From contig CP042428.1 in the NCBI GenBank assembly GCA_024207135.1, positions 3,410,001-3,474,000 on the forward strand: a DNA stretch of 64,000 bases, given 5' to 3'. Within the stretch, counting starts at the first letter, position 1, and the number at the start of each line of letters is the position of its first letter. A program made the translations under genes and the position numbers. The notes beneath the pieces are model-generated. The model saw only the letters and a program-made list of their open reading frames with translations. It searched no databases and was not told the origin of the DNA. Source of the stretch: Arthrobacter sp. C2. GTDB taxonomy: Bacteria; Actinomycetota; Actinomycetes; Actinomycetales; Micrococcaceae. Positions 63,162 through 64,000 of the stretch are shown in pieces.

Positions 63162-64000
63162 ATGACCATTGCACCGGTGCGGCCCCAGGGGGTCGACGAA
63201 AACATGCTGGCCCGCTTCACCGCGGGCCACTGGGCCGGCCCTGCGGGCCGCATCATCCTGGCCGACGGGCACGACGCGCGGGCCGTCACCGCCGCCGGCG
63301 TGCTCAACGAGATCGGCCTGGAGGTCATCCTGGTCGGCGGGCGCGAGGGCATCAACGCCCGCGCGCTCACCGAGGGCGTCACACTCACCGATGCCACCAC
63401 CGTCATGGACATCGCCGAGCTGAGGAACAGCGCCGCCGGCGACCACCTCGCCGGCATCGTCGCCAGGCTCGGGCCGGAGAAGACCGCCGGATGGATGGAT
63501 GACCCGCTGTTCCTGGCCGTCGCGGCGGTCCCGGCGGGTATGGCGGCGGCAGCCGTCGCCGGTGCCACCCGGCCCACCTCCGAGGTCTTGCGTGCGGCCC
63601 TTCGGGTCGTGGGAACCCGCGAGGCCGGCGGCACCGTCTCCTCCTCGTTCCTGATGCGGCTGAACGACGGACGCTACGTGGGCTACGGAGACTGCGCGGT
63701 GATCCCCACCCCGGATTCCACCCAATTGGCGCACATCGCCACCGCCACCGCGCGCACCTTCGCCACGCTCACCGGGCAGGAACCGGCGGTCGCGATGCTC
63801 TCCTTCTCCACCGCCGGATCCGCCGAGCACGAGACCATCTCCACGGTCCGCACTGCCACGGCGCTGGCGCGGGAAGCCGAGCCGGCGCTGCAGATCGACG
63901 GGGAACTGCAATTCGATGCGGCGCTGCTCGAATCGGTGGCCGTCTCCAAGGCCCCGGGATCCACGGTGGCCGGGCACGCCAACGTCTTCATCTTCCCCAA
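63162..64000 (+). CDS. pta: phosphate acetyltransferase, 3' end cut by the window edge
   Basis: About 279 residues are visible from ATG 63162 (AGGAAG upstream), still open at the edge; stand-alone Pta enzymes are about 330-350. PTA/PTB-fold motifs: IILADGHDARAVTAAGVLNEIGLEVILVGG, AGATRPTSEVLRAALRVVGTREAG, YGDCAVIPTPDSTQLAHIA, AMLSFSTAGSAEHETISTVRTAT, LQIDGELQFDAALLESVAVSKAPGS. It makes acetyl-CoA from acetyl phosphate. Directly downstream of the aminotransferase (26 bases), without ackA in view, as in taurine clusters where sulfoacetaldehyde acetyltransferase supplies acetyl phosphate. Confidence 0.9.
   Translation, partial: MTIAPVRPQGVDENMLARFTAGHWAGPAGRIILADGHDARAVTAAGVLNEIGLEVILVGGREGINARALTEGVTLTDATTVMDIAELRNSAAGDHLAGIVARLGPEKTAGWMDDPLFLAVAAVPAGMAAAAVAGATRPTSEVLRAALRVVGTREAGGTVSSSFLMRLNDGRYVGYGDCAVIPTPDSTQLAHIATATARTFATLTGQEPAVAMLSFSTAGSAEHETISTVRTATALAREAEPALQIDGELQFDAALLESVAVSKAPGSTVAGHANVFIFP

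Overview
The window is high-G+C actinobacterial DNA. Gene content points to the Arthrobacter / Paeniglutamicibacter branch of the Micrococcaceae. The 830-residue dimethylglycine oxidase matches, in recalled length and motifs, the Arthrobacter globiformis enzyme. There is a gluQRS-dnaX-recR block behind a small SRP RNA, a DUF222/HNH protein, a RamB/ScfR-type regulator, and many GTG/TTG starts. Several genes have a TANNNT -10 box 6-7 bases before the start codon, as expected for leaderless mRNAs.

Layout. 1-7.5 kb: 3'-truncated lysC (minus strand), a two-gene ABC transporter, an IclR regulator, a Rieske-like ferredoxin and dimethylglycine oxidase. 7.5-14.5 kb: replication/translation block on the minus strand (ffs, gluQRS, dnaX, recR) and an HNH protein. 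14.7-19.5 kb: tRNA-Ser(GGA), a complete IS256/IS1249-type element with inverted repeats, an 8-bp target duplication and a frameshifted transposase, then a response regulator, a degenerate HPt-like protein and a membrane histidine kinase. 19.6-26.4 kb: dioxygenase, VapB-like protein, LytR_C protein, DsbA-family protein, amino-acid permease, YoaK protein, MFS exporter. 26.55-28.57 kb: an IS30 element whose transposase carries four extra HTH-like repeats and is split by a -1 frameshift. 28.7-31.8 kb: glyoxylate shunt genes aceB and aceA. 32-38.8 kb: kinase, PH protein, ArsR-type regulator, YkvI transporter, and a tandem glycine riboswitch in front of cycA.

38.8-41.8 kb holds an unusual duplication: two 399-bp direct repeats, about 91% identical, flank a foreign-looking two-TM gene and leave a truncated membrane-protein gene and a monooxygenase fragment. 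41.8-45 kb: an overlapping PLP-enzyme/ketopantoate-reductase pair, a LysE exporter and a divergent Lrp regulator. 45-48.5 kb: two divergent CynX-type MFS genes and a GntR gene, with a near-perfect 18-bp palindrome at the shared promoter. 48.5-56 kb: secreted phosphoesterase, shikimate-dehydrogenase-like gene, MFS gene, DszC/SfnB-like monooxygenase, acetyltransferase. 56.2-64 kb: RamB/ScfR-like regulator, universal stress protein, then MocR regulator - alanine racemase - aminotransferase - phosphotransacetylase (cut by the window end), which resembles a taurine-type dissimilation cluster.

Together the genes suggest a soil heterotroph using methylated amines, amino acids, C2 units (glyoxylate shunt) and possibly sulfonates, with many small local regulators. 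Ordinary metabolic and housekeeping genes are interrupted by two insertion sequences and one homology-flanked acquired gene.
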